From the NCBI RefSeq assembly GCF_000003605.2, contig NW_003140811.1:1268659-1321801 (forward strand): DNA of 53,143 nucleotides, read 5' to 3'. The notes beneath the pieces are model-generated. The model was not told the origin of the DNA and did no database searches. It saw only the letters and a list, made by a program, of their open reading frames with translations. The stretch's first letter is position 1. Each line of letters starts with the position of its first letter. Made by a program: the position numbers and the translations under genes. Shown piece by piece: positions 1 through 10,680 of this stretch. The DNA comes from Saccoglossus kowalevskii. Its lineage: Eukaryota; Hemichordata; Enteropneusta; Harrimaniidae.

Positions 1-750
1 ATTCATCATGTTAAACAGCACTTTTAGCAGGAATTGGATCATTCATATATCTTATCTTAAAATTGTATAATCCAAACATAAACCAGTTTGACATTAAGAA
101 TCAAATAACAAAACAAAATATCATGTGTGTTGTTCAAAACAAAATCAGTGAAAGTATGTCTGAGAAATGGTTAAGGACACCTGGAAATTAAACCAACATG
201 GTCGCCAGTTAACCATTAACCAGTTTGAATAAAATCGGTCAAAGCATGCTTGTGAACCAGTTGATGCTGATTTTTGGTATTTTGGGAGAAAAATCGCCGC
301 CAGTTGGTCAACAGTCGCCCAAATAAAAAACAGATTGAAACACACATGCATTATGACTTGTCTTTGCACCAACTTTGAACAAAATTGAAATGACAAGACG
401 GACATGCGTGCACACACACATGCATGCATGCATGTATGGATAGAATCAAAAACATAAGTCCCTGTTATAGACTTTGTCCAACAGCGACTAAAAATAGCCA
501 CTTAAATTAGAGGTACTGTACCTACGAATCAAACTAATCCAGTTGTTTGTTTTCAAGATGTTGAAAATATCCCAGCTCATGAGATGACAAAAATATTCAC
601 CAAAATATAGAGAATTATATACAGGAATGCCATTATGACATTATCACTAGTATATCGTTTGAACAAAACATGTTAAAATAGTTTTGCAGTGGTCCACCTT
701 GTGTATGTCAACAATATAGAGTTGACTGATGCAAGAGTACCTTAGTTTAC

Positions 751-890
751 CTACAATTTCGCCATGCTGTGTCAGCTTCCACGACTCTGTCCACCAACGT
801 AACATCTTTATAGCGTTTGACTTGATTCTCGGTGATCTTAGCAGGATCTCCTCCCGCGTCAGATCTAAACAGTTGCAAATCAAGCACCAT
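751..890 (-). CDS. SARS1: Seryl-tRNA synthetase, first coding exon, copy proximal to the rest of the gene
   Basis: Read on the minus strand, ATG at 890-888 opens 46 codons and ends in AG before a GTAAAC donor (750-745). The protein starts [11 protein letters not shown], then GGDPAKI, and ends in [12 protein letters not shown]. This is the start of the N-terminal tRNA-binding coiled-coil domain of cytosolic seryl-tRNA synthetase, which charges tRNA-Ser with serine (family knowledge). The conserved MVLDL-LFR, GGDP and VV-ADT-WR signatures make the call firm. It has no stop or frameshift and its donor is intact. A TATAAAA-like box lies at 945-939 on the minus strand, about 50 bases before the ATG, so it may have its own promoter. 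The remaining exons would lie left of position 1. A second, nearly identical exon lies at 2773-2912. The two could be alternative first exons of one gene, or this one could be a duplicate that is no longer used. Confidence 0.85.
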
Positions 891-1345
891 TCTGGGTGTC
901 TCAAACAAAAATGAATACAATTCTCATGTCCTGCTGAATTTTATAGGTCATAACGCCACGAAATTTGCATATCATGACAACTGATTGCATCACACCACTC
1001 AAACTATATTTACCTTCAGTGCCAGTTGAAGTAAACAACAGAAAATATTTAACGACAGCAACATACAACTATAGTCTCAGTCAATTAACAAAAAAAATGG
1101 AGTGGAAATACAAAGCCGTAAACAACAGTCTGCCATTTTAACACGAATTATTTGAAATCAGTGTTTCAATTTGGCATGAATATTGCATCTTATTCTGTTT
1201 GTATATTCTGAGATAATTTCCAAACGAGTATGGTGAAATTTATTTTCATGTCCTGCTATATACAACACATCAGGGATGTGTTGGTCCAATGCCAAAAGAA
1301 TTCTATATCTTGAGAGCTGATTGCATCAGACCACTCCTATACTTT
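890..1345 (-). repeat. 5'-flank repeat units 1 and 2 of the seryl-tRNA synthetase start
   Basis: Two copies (about 902-1000 and 1212-1345) of a degenerate unit that also occurs at about 2915-3060 and 3226-3380. Each contains a segment like TCCTGCT(A/G) near a TATA-like stretch, followed on the plus strand by a segment like AGCTGATTGCATCAGACCAC. Copies at 902 and 2915 adjoin an intact coding exon. The copy at 1212 has lost the exon or never had it. Confidence 0.6.
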
Positions 1346-1484
1346 ATTAACTTTAAAGTGTAACCCACAATAAAGTAAAAGCCATGCATGGCACAGTCCT
1401 CATTTGTTATCAAACTTAAGATACATTTGTTTATAGTAATATGACATTCAGTCATCTTGTATCTGATTTTCAAGAGTACATTAA

Positions 1485-1660
1485 TTGAAACAAAATGGCC
1501 ACAGGTCGGCCATTTTAAATACATCTGTATATTTATAACATGATGTATAATGAATATACAAAATTTAAACATAATCAGTCAAATCATGTCAGAGATACGA
1601 CTCAAGAACCACACTCATTAAAACAAAATGGCCACCAGTCAGCCATTTTGAATCCGATTT
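1485..1660. repeat. Repeated self-complementary AAAATGGCC...GGCCATTTT motif
   Basis: Short inverted repeats of the form AAAATGGCC, a few bases, GGCCATTTT occur at 1493-1517 and (as AAAATGGCCACCAGTCAGCC) near 1624-1650. Weaker relatives are near 196, 293 and 1742. They alternate with copies of an 'ATCAGTCAAAGCATGTCTGAGA'-like phrase (near 148, 233, 1575, 1849). It is a degenerate local repeat family; I see no coding role. Confidence 0.5.
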
Positions 1661-1988
1661 GAAAAATAAAATGACGTACATCAGGACCCATAATGTTTTA
1701 TGTACATCCATAAATGTTTGATTTTGATGATTTTCAGCACAAAAATGGCCGCCATTCGAACATCTTGAATCACACCGTGAATTGAATTAATGTGCATATG
1801 TATAATATTATGTACATGTATGATGTATGTTTGATGTTTGAATGTAATCAGCCCAGGCATGTCTAAGCTATAGGTCTGGACGCATGCACGGACACACGAA
1901 CGCATGCTCGTTTTCAGACTGTGTCTGAACAGGGATTAATAACACAAAATGTTAATTAGTTACAGGTCTCACACCACAATTATAATTT

Positions 1989-2010
1989 GTACATGTACAT
2001 GTACATGTAC
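1989..2010. repeat. GTACAT microsatellite, self-complementary
   Basis: Repeats of GTACAT form a perfect 22-base palindrome. It is a simple repeat with no obvious function. Confidence 0.8.
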
Positions 2011-2772
2011 CAAGGCACAGAGTCATATAGGATGCCATGGATGGCTTGATTGTATTTCAAACTGTTTTATCATAGCAGAAAAAGACAAGACTAAGATTAA
2101 TTGAGTAGAATTTTAGCACAAAAAATTATTTTGAAATGGCGGACTAATGCATGTACATTTCGAGTGAGTAGTCTGATGGGTCAACATTTATATAGCCATT
2201 ACCAGTGTAGTTGAATCATTTTCTTTTGGGGGATTTTTTTTACATCTGTAAATGATCTCATCTATTATTGGATTTAATTTAGTTGTAGTACGAGATCTAC
2301 AAATAGTATGTACTCTCCACCACTTTACACCACGGTATAATTACATTTGGCCGAGTTCGACTGTTAAGACCTGGCAGAGTTTGAATCTGACTGAGTTTGA
2401 CTGCATTATTAAAAAATAACCCCACGATGGTATGGACAAACAACGAAGGTAGAATATTTACTAATGCCTACGTGTATAGGTTAATGAAGGTTTATGTCCT
2501 AAATCAAACACGACAATATGGACATGTTGCTGTACAACCGTACGCGATAGCATGTGTATGTTTTTCATTGAACTATGACCCCATTCAACTGGATGATACA
2601 ACGTGTCAAATGTCGGGTAATGATCGATAGCCTTGTAGCGACCGAGCTGACTTATAGATAGTAAAACACTCTCTGTGTATCTATATTCAACGGGATATTT
2701 CGGCGATATCATTATATGACAGACAGACACATAGACTAAACATGGTGCAAATCATCTGCACGTTTAGATTAC

Positions 2773-2912
2773 CTACACTTTCGCCATGCTGTGTCAGCTT
2801 CCACGACTCTGTCCACTAACGTAACGTCTTTGTAGCGTTTGGCTTGATTCTCCTTGATCTTTGCAGGGTCTCCTCCCTTGTCGGATCGGAACAATTCCAA
2901 ATCGAGCACCAT
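2773..2912 (-). CDS. SARS1: Seryl-tRNA synthetase, first coding exon, distal copy
   Basis: On the minus strand, ATG at 2912-2910 opens a 140-base exon ending AG before a GTAATC donor starting at 2772. The protein begins [19 protein letters not shown] and ends [12 protein letters not shown]. It is closer to the usual family sequence than the copy at 751-890: it keeps the Lys of DKGGDP and the basic residue in W-K-C-R, where the other copy has Ala and Asn. This makes it the better candidate for the main start exon. It has the same length and the same ending phase as the other copy, so either can splice in frame to a common exon 2 off the left edge. Function: cytosolic serine-tRNA ligase, N-terminal arm. 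Without transcripts I cannot tell which exon is used. Confidence 0.88.
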
Positions 2913-2914
2913 TT

Positions 2915-3380
2915 TGGGATAATATCCAACCGGTATGGCAATAAAATATAATTCACGCGTTCTGCTGTATACGACACACAGACAGAGCATGCGCAGGAGT
3001 GATTCCACAAAATTTGCATATGTATATACATATTGATAGCTGATTGCATCAGACTAAAGCTAACTGTCGTCACGTCCTTATGTTCTACCTATACCCTTTC
3101 TTCTATGCCATCGATAAAGAGTTATAGCTCGAAACGTCTAGATATTTTGAATAGTTACTCAGGTCAACAATATTATCTACTATATATCAGACTACAAGTC
3201 AGTTACTTCAATTACATCGGTGTATTCCGAGACAATATCCAACCGATGGAGAGAAAAAAATTACGCTTTCTGCTGTGTTACACACATACAATGCATGAGC
3301 ACATACAATGCAGTGACAATGAACTGACAAAGAGATGCTGTTACAAATTGGTACGAACTGATTGCAGAGACAACTATTTA
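2915..3380 (-). repeat. 5'-flank repeat units 3 and 4 of the seryl-tRNA synthetase start
   Basis: Unit 3 (about 2915-3060) directly precedes the coding exon at 2773-2912. Unit 4 (about 3226-3380) shares the block reading CAATATCCAACCG on the plus strand, the TTCTGCTGT block and the CTGATTGCA block, but has no exon. The shared order of blocks points to tandem duplication of a promoter/5'UTR region. Confidence 0.55.
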
Positions 3381-6300
3381 GACAACTTGAATGTGTACTT
3401 TAATTTAATGTGTTTTCATTTTATTCAAAAGCAAACAAGAGCTGAAAACAACGTTTTGCGCGGCATACAGTATATTGATTGCTTCTCAAGACTGACTGCA
3501 AAAAAAAACAGAAACAAGGAAAGTCGATACGGATATTTTTACTTTTAGCATGAGTAATTATAGGCTAGAAAAAAGACGGAAGAAATTCGAAAAATGCTTT
3601 TATATTCAGTAAGAAAAAATCCAGGGTACTAATGGGGCTGGTGTCAGGTCAGTAAGCGCGATGCGCCGCCCGTACCGGCCGCTTCTTGGTCTACAAGTTA
3701 TAGCGCCCTCTAACAAAAACTGTATTACTGCTTCCTCCGTCAGCGAAGCGGAGAAACAGACGAGGGAAGCTGGAGGTAACTCGTCGTATGGTTTCTCCGA
3801 TAACATGAATATTATCATAGTACTGAGAAGCAGGCCATCATGCTAACCCACGAAAGGTCACGTGACAAAAGTCATAGACTTAAATTAACAAAACAGGCAA
3901 AAAAAAAAGACTTAGGGCGTATGTGGGTGATTTTTTTGTTTTTATCGTGATCCGCATCACCACATGACGTATTAAACGCAACTCGTTCAAGGTTTAACTT
4001 TAACAGCCTGAGACCCATTCACTCAATTGCCAAGCGTTACAGCTTCGGGTTAGAAACTGAATTAATTGATGGATATTATCTAGTGTCTGGAAACTTTTGT
4101 TCTAAGGCAATGGAGCACTTAGGGCGAGTAAAATATCAGATTATATTCCGATTGGAATTAAACTTGACAATCCGTCTGTTAGCTGTCGTAGACACTCGGC
4201 TATTCTATTCTCTTCTTTCATCCCACTAACAATTACTCCACTTATCCAATTAATCATAGCCACTGCAATTTCAAAATACGTACATTACCGAAAAGAAAAA
4301 GGCGCATAATCTATCCAGAACATGTGTTAGCTTGTAGTATGTTTTATTGCACACGTCAGTGGGCGTTAACATGTAATATAGCAGGTTTTATTAGGATATG
4401 TACATATCCACGGCGATCTAGTACTCCTGCCGCCAGTGTCATTAGACGTGTTTTCATACCCAGTGAAGTCAATTGCACAAATAGTAAACGACATGTGAAC
4501 TTTTTGTTTGAGTTTCTGTTCACCTTTTGTAGTTTGCGAGGCGCTTACAAATAATGATGATATTCACAAATACAAAGATCGTCATCACAAAAAAGTATGA
4601 TTTAATTTCTTCGTGCAACCACATAACATTACATGTACTTATGAAACATCATTAATTTGTTATGACACTTGAAAGTCACGGTGAAATTTGTACTTATGAG
4701 AAAGGTCTACCTGTGAATTGTTGTTGCTGTATCTACGATCGTCGCATCGTTTCTTGATGTGACGTGGCGACGGATTAAACTGAATTATTATTTACTGGAT
4801 CATGGTGCAGCAGTGTGTCTCGAGAAAATAACGTCCTCAGAATAATATCGTAAAATGCACCAATAAACTGACACATAAATGACGGTACCCGTTTTTTTGT
4901 AGGCCCATAATTGTTATTACATACCATTATCACTACAACTATATATATCGTAACAAGTAAGATGCTTTCTCTTTTTTGTTTTATTATTGTAAAAATATTT
5001 CTCCTTTTCGTTTTATTATTGTAAAAATATTCTCCATGGAACGCTTCTTATAAAACATTGAGGTATTTGTGTCGCAATACAATTACGACGACCTGTTGCA
5101 TAAACAGGTATGAAGTGCATAACTACTTTCACTGTGACCAAAATGCTATTTCAGAAATAGGAACAGTTTTTTTTTTTTTTTTTTTTCGCTACTTTATTTA
5201 TGAACTATTCTGAAAGACGAGTTATTTGTGAAACTATTATCCAGCACTGACGACGCTGACTACGCAGCGCAATTTACTCGATTAAGATTGTGCCCAGTGA
5301 CACCATGTGTACGGTGTTATTCAGCAGAGCCCGTCATGTGCTGCTTGCTTTGGTATACGGATTGATAAAATATGTTATAAACATATTGGAATGCCATAAA
5401 CTGTTTGGCTTAACAGGTATTGAGCATCCATCGCTATAACTAAAGCCTGTTTTAATTGGGTGACAGACTCCACGTGTTAAATGATTGTAGCACATACCCC
5501 TAGAATTGAATATATATCAGATTATCTCCGAAGATCTCACTGCACAATCATTTACATTTGAACATGCATCACCCCGTGTTTTCTCAGTTACTTATTGATG
5601 AAATATTATTTACCCATATTTATTTTAATTTTTGAATTCTAATTTTATTATATTCTGTTCTGTACGTGTACTATTTATTTAAGCTGGTATCACTATCTCA
5701 GTTTTTTATGTTATGTACATCAAAGTAGGCGCTGATTATATGCGCGTTCCATTCAGATATAATGTTCATAACCGTATGACCGCATTGTGTGCCGGCTTCG
5801 TTGCAGACACCACCCATGGACAACGCAGCGTACTCAGTGTCTGTTATGATTAAAAATAGTTCCAAATATTTTGTACAATTACAATTGTTGTGTCCGCACT
5901 TTTTTGATAATTCATTACGGTGCCAGTCATGATGATTGGCAGTTTACGTCGAATACATTAATTCCGAGTGTATAATTCTCCTGGTTGTCTAATCACAATA
6001 TAAACGCTGCGTGAAACATTCACGTTAGTTAGATGATTACAATGACATCAGCTTGCATGGTTGCACTCGTTACGGGTCCACGATACGCTCCAACGCTAGA
6101 GCGCCCTCTAGCAACAACGTACAATGATTTTGCAAACATCTATGCCACATCAAATATAACAGTATTTCAATTTAGTCAATAGACTGCTCGAAATTCTTTA
6201 ATTGTACGAGTCTTTGTTCTATTACCCCACCTCGACGATAGTTTGTTTCAAATGTAGGTATGAACTCTGTGTTCTTGTGTGTTTGTCCGTCGTCAATAAA

Positions 6301-8700
6301 AGGGGTTGCAGACTTCGTCAATCAACAATACGAGTAGTGCATCTTACAACTGGTAATACCAGTAGTGTGTAGCGCGGGGTGTTGATCTGAAAACTAGACG
6401 GTATCTCTGACCCCGAATGTATTGAACGATCAAAATAATGAAGGTCTTCACATGAGATCGTCGCTCATCGACAGTAATGGATTTACCACTAAATAAAAAC
6501 ACCCAATTTGAAACAGTGGACTACATGGGGTCTTACTAGATGATCATTACTGAACGATCCCAATTCAATGAAAATCCGTCAGTCTTTTTGTTACTGTAGC
6601 CTCTACAGTTTCTGGATTATTTAAATAACGTGACAATCATTAAAATGGGTCCCTGGGAATAACACATGTCAATTGCATGACCGTTACCGGTCTACACTTC
6701 TCGTTAGAATTACGTCATTCATTTGAATATGAAAGTAGCGTACTAATTCCTTTTTCATATTGCCTGGCAGTTCTTGTTGACAGCTGGTATCAACAGTTTT
6801 TTATGTAATTGGTTAAACAGTCATTGCAATTATATTTTCCATTTAATCCCTTTTATATATTGCCTAGCAAGTCTTGTTGAAATGGCAGATTGTATCATCT
6901 GTTGGTTTTTATAATTATTTTTATAATTGAAGCCTCCAAATCGCAGCGTGATATGAAACAATACCTTGGACAAACCGCTTTCATTTTTGTACGTATATAC
7001 ATCGAAGAGAGATACATAGAAATGGTAGCCGTCTAATATTAAATATACTTTATCATTTCTTCCAAATTCGTTGCTCGCACAGCAGTATAAGTATATGGCT
7101 GGATGGAGACGATATTATCAGTCGACCGCGTTTGTTGTTCTTATCTGGATGATCGAGGTTATTGAAACTAACGTTTTTGAAAAATGTGGCGATTTCAAAC
7201 ATAGTGATTCAGCAAAAAAAATATGTTTAAAATATTCTTTATAACATCGTACATGTATAAAAACTACAGTTTTATTTCATTCTAATTATTCAGTTTGAGA
7301 AGAAAATTACACCATAAGAGAAAAAAAATATTAATTCAATCTCATTCCAAGAAATTAGAATCAAATCGTCATTTCATACAAACATTGTCTGTATGATGGT
7401 TGTGATGCATAGCCTTTGTGTGCGCCATCGTGGTCTAGTTATGATCTTTGGCAATAGCTGAGTTCGTGATTAGAATTCACCGGGAACGCTAAGAAACAAG
7501 ATTCAACGGGACACCAGTACTGAAGTACCGCTCTTTCACTGCACGTCATATACATATTGATTTAATCGCCAGTAGTAGAGGCTCATTGAAAGCATTCAGT
7601 ACTGTGCGTGTACCGTTCATGACAGGTCACAACAGTGAATTCCGGAGGGAAACGTAGTTGTGCAATCACGACGAGGAGTATATGAAATCATTCATTGCTT
7701 TCTTCACAACCAAATACGACGCAAATTTGTTTATACCACCAATGTAATAAGAGGTGAAGCCATACGAGCAAGCACCAACACACAACTCGAGCTACTATTA
7801 CAATTCACTCTTTCCCACCTCGTTTTGAAGCACGTGTGAAACACTATAATACACTAGGCTGGTGCTTTCCATTTAGTTTACTCTCAGTTAACTCTACAGA
7901 GATTGCGCCATAAATAAATACGCACAGTTGGTGATTGGAAATTAGAACGAATGGCAATTTTGCATTGCTGTCAAAACTGTAAAATATTGTGTGTTTAGTC
8001 ACAATCCCTCTATCGAGGATAGAGGGACTGTGGTTTGGTACAACAAACGTCGCATTATTCACCGTGAGAAAGTAAATAGTACTACCCGGGTTACGACATG
8101 TCAAGCACTGTCTGCCATCCTCACTTCAAGCAGTTACAAGCTACCCCTCCCTAATTTCGTTAATCATATGAACACATCGTTTTAATGTTGTGGAAACTTC
8201 CTTTCTCGTTTTGAAATGTATTGCGCAGTGATCGCGCCATGCAGCAGGGCCTATCAACAAACGAACCGTTTTAAGTTCATATTCTGACCTATGTAATCTT
8301 TACTGACAGAATACAATCAAATATGCAAGTTCATGGTATGTGGCCATGGTATGTCACTGAAAAGACGCATTGTATAGTTGGAAGATCAACTGTATGTACC
8401 AACAAATAGATTCACAGTCGAGATGTTGTCTCAATAAACACATTAGAAATGTGATACACGATAACAGTACGTGAAACGAAAATAATGTACGCTAACGAAG
8501 TTTTAAAACTGTGTATGCCTTGTTTTGTTTTGTTTTTGAAAATGGCGATTATGAATACGACGACAAATGTAAATGGGCGGAGCATCCGCCCAGGGCCCAG
8601 CAAACTGGAATGAAACGATCCAAGGGGATTTAGTTGTTCTTGAAGGGTAGCTGATTAACATAATAGTTTGACAGTTAATGAAAGCATTACTAACCGCCAA
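3381..8700. other. Intergenic, no recognisable gene
   Basis: No open frame here resembles a known protein or shows clear exon structure. The stretch 3620-3850 is GC-richer and looks like a fragment of an interspersed repeat (it contains TAGCGCCCTCTA at 3701). A tandem pair of about 33 bases built on TTTTATTATTGTAAAAATAT lies at 4968-5033. A poly-T run is at 5167-5186. Another GCGCCCTCTA is at 6101. The rest is AT-rich unique-looking sequence. Confidence 0.6.
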
Positions 8701-8707
8701 CTTGTAA

Positions 8708-8755
8708 TGGGCGGTATTTAAAGGTGTAGCGATGCCAGAGATTCATATAACATTC
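8708..8755 (+). promoter_or_regulatory. Core promoter of the Ig-domain gene
   Basis: A GGGCGG GC box (8709-8714) runs into TATTTAAA (8715-8722). About 30 bases downstream an initiator-like TTCACA occurs near 8753. The ATG follows at 8822, giving a predicted 5'UTR of about 70 bases. The spacing fits a TATA-type polymerase II promoter. Confidence 0.55.
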
Positions 8756-8821
8756 ACATCTCAGAGAAGAAAGCACACAGGTGGCGCAGCTCCGACAGGT
8801 ATAACGATTTAACGTGTTGTA

Positions 8822-9298
8822 ATGGCTACATATGCACTATGGTTGATGCTGGCTTGCCTGGCAGTGCTATCCACACATGAGGTATCGTCGAAGGCACCTC
8901 GACAGGGATACCCGAAGTGTTGGACCGCCGGACTGTGGACTGACAATTCACATAATAAAAACGATGTCGGAGACGAAGTGACCCTGATGTGCGAATCCAA
9001 AGGAGCGAGTCCGCCGCCGTCACTCGTATGGACGAAAGACGACGGAACAATCGTCAGCCCAGACTCACAGTCGACGACCAACACGAAAACGAAGAAAACT
9101 ACGAACACTGTAACCCGGGCGTTAGAAGCCAGCGATAACGGAGCCTACCTGACATGTACGTCGACTCACCCTGAAGCCGAAGCCACCACCTGTTCGGTAG
9201 GACCAGTGCGAGTGTATGCTTCTGGTAGAGACCTGCTACGAGACAGTCGTTTCTTTGACGCCTTGTTAGACTTGTTAGACGAAGAAATGGACCCGTAA
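8822..9298 (+). CDS. Small secreted protein with a single Ig-like domain, intronless
   Basis: 158 residues in one uninterrupted exon. Residues 1-23 form a signal peptide with hydrophobic core LWLMLACLAVL. An Ig-like domain of C2 type spans about 45-132. It has the B-strand Cys57 (VTLMCES), the C-strand Trp70 (LVWTKDD) and the F-strand motif D105-N-G-A-Y-L-T-C112. The proline-rich ASPPPSLVW segment resembles the CD80-like C2 family. Cys33 and Cys124 could make a second disulfide. A hydrophilic Ser/Thr/Lys stretch covers 79-98. The last 25 residues form an amphipathic acidic tail (FFDALLDLLDEEMDP). There is no transmembrane segment or obvious GPI signal, so secretion is likely. The coding region is clearly more GC-rich and CpG-rich than its flanks. 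A polyadenylation hexamer ATTAAA lies at 9562-9567. I do not recognise the specific family; roles in adhesion or immunity are guesses. Confidence 0.8.
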   Translation: MATYALWLMLACLAVLSTHEVSSKAPRQGYPKCWTAGLWTDNSHNKNDVGDEVTLMCESKGASPPPSLVWTKDDGTIVSPDSQSTTNTKTKKTTNTVTRALEASDNGAYLTCTSTHPEAEATTCSVGPVRVYASGRDLLRDSRFFDALLDLLDEEMDP

Positions 9299-10369
9299 AT
9301 TACTTCCCGGAGACGTCCGTGGTTGCCTGCCATATGAGTTATACAGACATTCCGTCTAGTTTACTTCTTGTATTTACTACTAATTTGTAGATAACTTTTC
9401 TCGTTTTATTTTATACTCGGTCAATCAAACAGTCAGCCAGTCAAATGCTGTGTATTCTGTTGTTACCATCATAGAAGAAAAAAAAACTTTGCTGTTTTAC
9501 ACACTTCTACATCGTCTGTTTTTGTATATGTATTGTTGTGTATAAGTATTGCGTAATGATTATTAAAACTCTGTGATATACGCTGTATTCTATATTGTAC
9601 ACGTGTTGTTTGTTTACTTGTAATGGTGTACATTTCGCATGGTCTAATGTAAATTACTTTATTTGGCGACGAACAATGGTTCCGCACTACAGAATTTCTT
9701 GAACCAGTGCTGCGCACTTTGACAGTCAGTTAAACTCTCATATCGTACATGTACTGATTTTCAATATGTCAGGTTCAAGTTCATACATGCTAAAAATGAT
9801 CCACCGCTGTACTAGGCGGAATAAGGTGTGTTTGTTATGAAAATTCGTTTGAAGTTTTACAACAAAAACAAAATCCGTTAATATTTAAAACTCGACAGAA
9901 TTACCTGTAGGCCGCAGTGACCTGAATCGAGCCGACTGTTGGTCGCGGTGAATGCCCACAATGATTGATTCAGGTGTTGTACAATAAGCCCGGTATACGC
10001 TTTTTTCCTTTTTTCAACCATTCAATTTCAAAATACCCGCTAAAATACGTTAATTCAATGCATTATAACAATGACACGATTGTCAATGTGTAAAGGTAAA
10101 TAAAGTACTAGTAGTCACGACGGCGTCTCAGGTGTTAACTTGTACGTTATTCTTGTTGTAGCAAGTTCAGAGATACCTAACAAAAGAACACCTACATTTA
10201 TTACTCCGTTACAGGTATAATTAAGCAACTTGACCTTGCGATGTCTATCATTATTGTTCCACGCCACACTTACTATCGTTTTATGTATACCCCAAATAGT
10301 GGCCGTGTCTGCTATAAAAGGTGCCTTGCAGAACATGCGAGATACAAGCAGTCATTTCATAGATAGACG

Positions 10370-10680
10370 GACGGCGACCAATAATTGCGACCGTGAATGG
10401 TAACTCAGTGACGGAACCGGTGACACAGGGGGTGTTGAGGTCGCCTCTCGCCGAAAAAAATGTTGAGGGGGCGTCGCTCCTCCAAATCAAACCTTTGTGT
10501 CAGCAAAATTAGCCCCTCAAAATGCAGGAAATAGCGTTTCAGAAGGTATAGATTTCAAACATTTAAGGTGGAGCATGCCCCGGACCCCCTAGTAAGGTTG
10601 CGCCTTCGGAGCAAGGTTGGTCATGCAAAAATTCGTGCCACCGCCTCTGTACCTGGCACGGTTATGTCGGCGACACCCTC
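10370..10680. repeat. GC-rich interspersed repeat fragment
   Basis: Marked change in base composition, with CATGCCCCGGACCCCCTAG and GCGCCTTCGG, phrases typical of dispersed repeats in marine invertebrate genomes (recognition from general knowledge). A weaker relative with GGGGCGCTCGCCCCCTCTG and TTCGCCGG lies at 15890-16050 in intron 2 of SDR gene A. The class cannot be assigned without a repeat library. Confidence 0.5.

Noticed and set aside
647-904. Minus-strand 85-codon frame overlapping the proximal seryl-tRNA synthetase exon
   Set aside because: It is a different reading frame over the real exon at 751-890 and shows no family resemblance.
7425-7500. tRNA-like segment (TGGTCTAGT ... TTAGAATTC ... 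GGGAAC)
   Set aside because: Only the A-box region resembles a tRNA; the B box is poor and arms do not pair, so at most an old tRNA-derived repeat.
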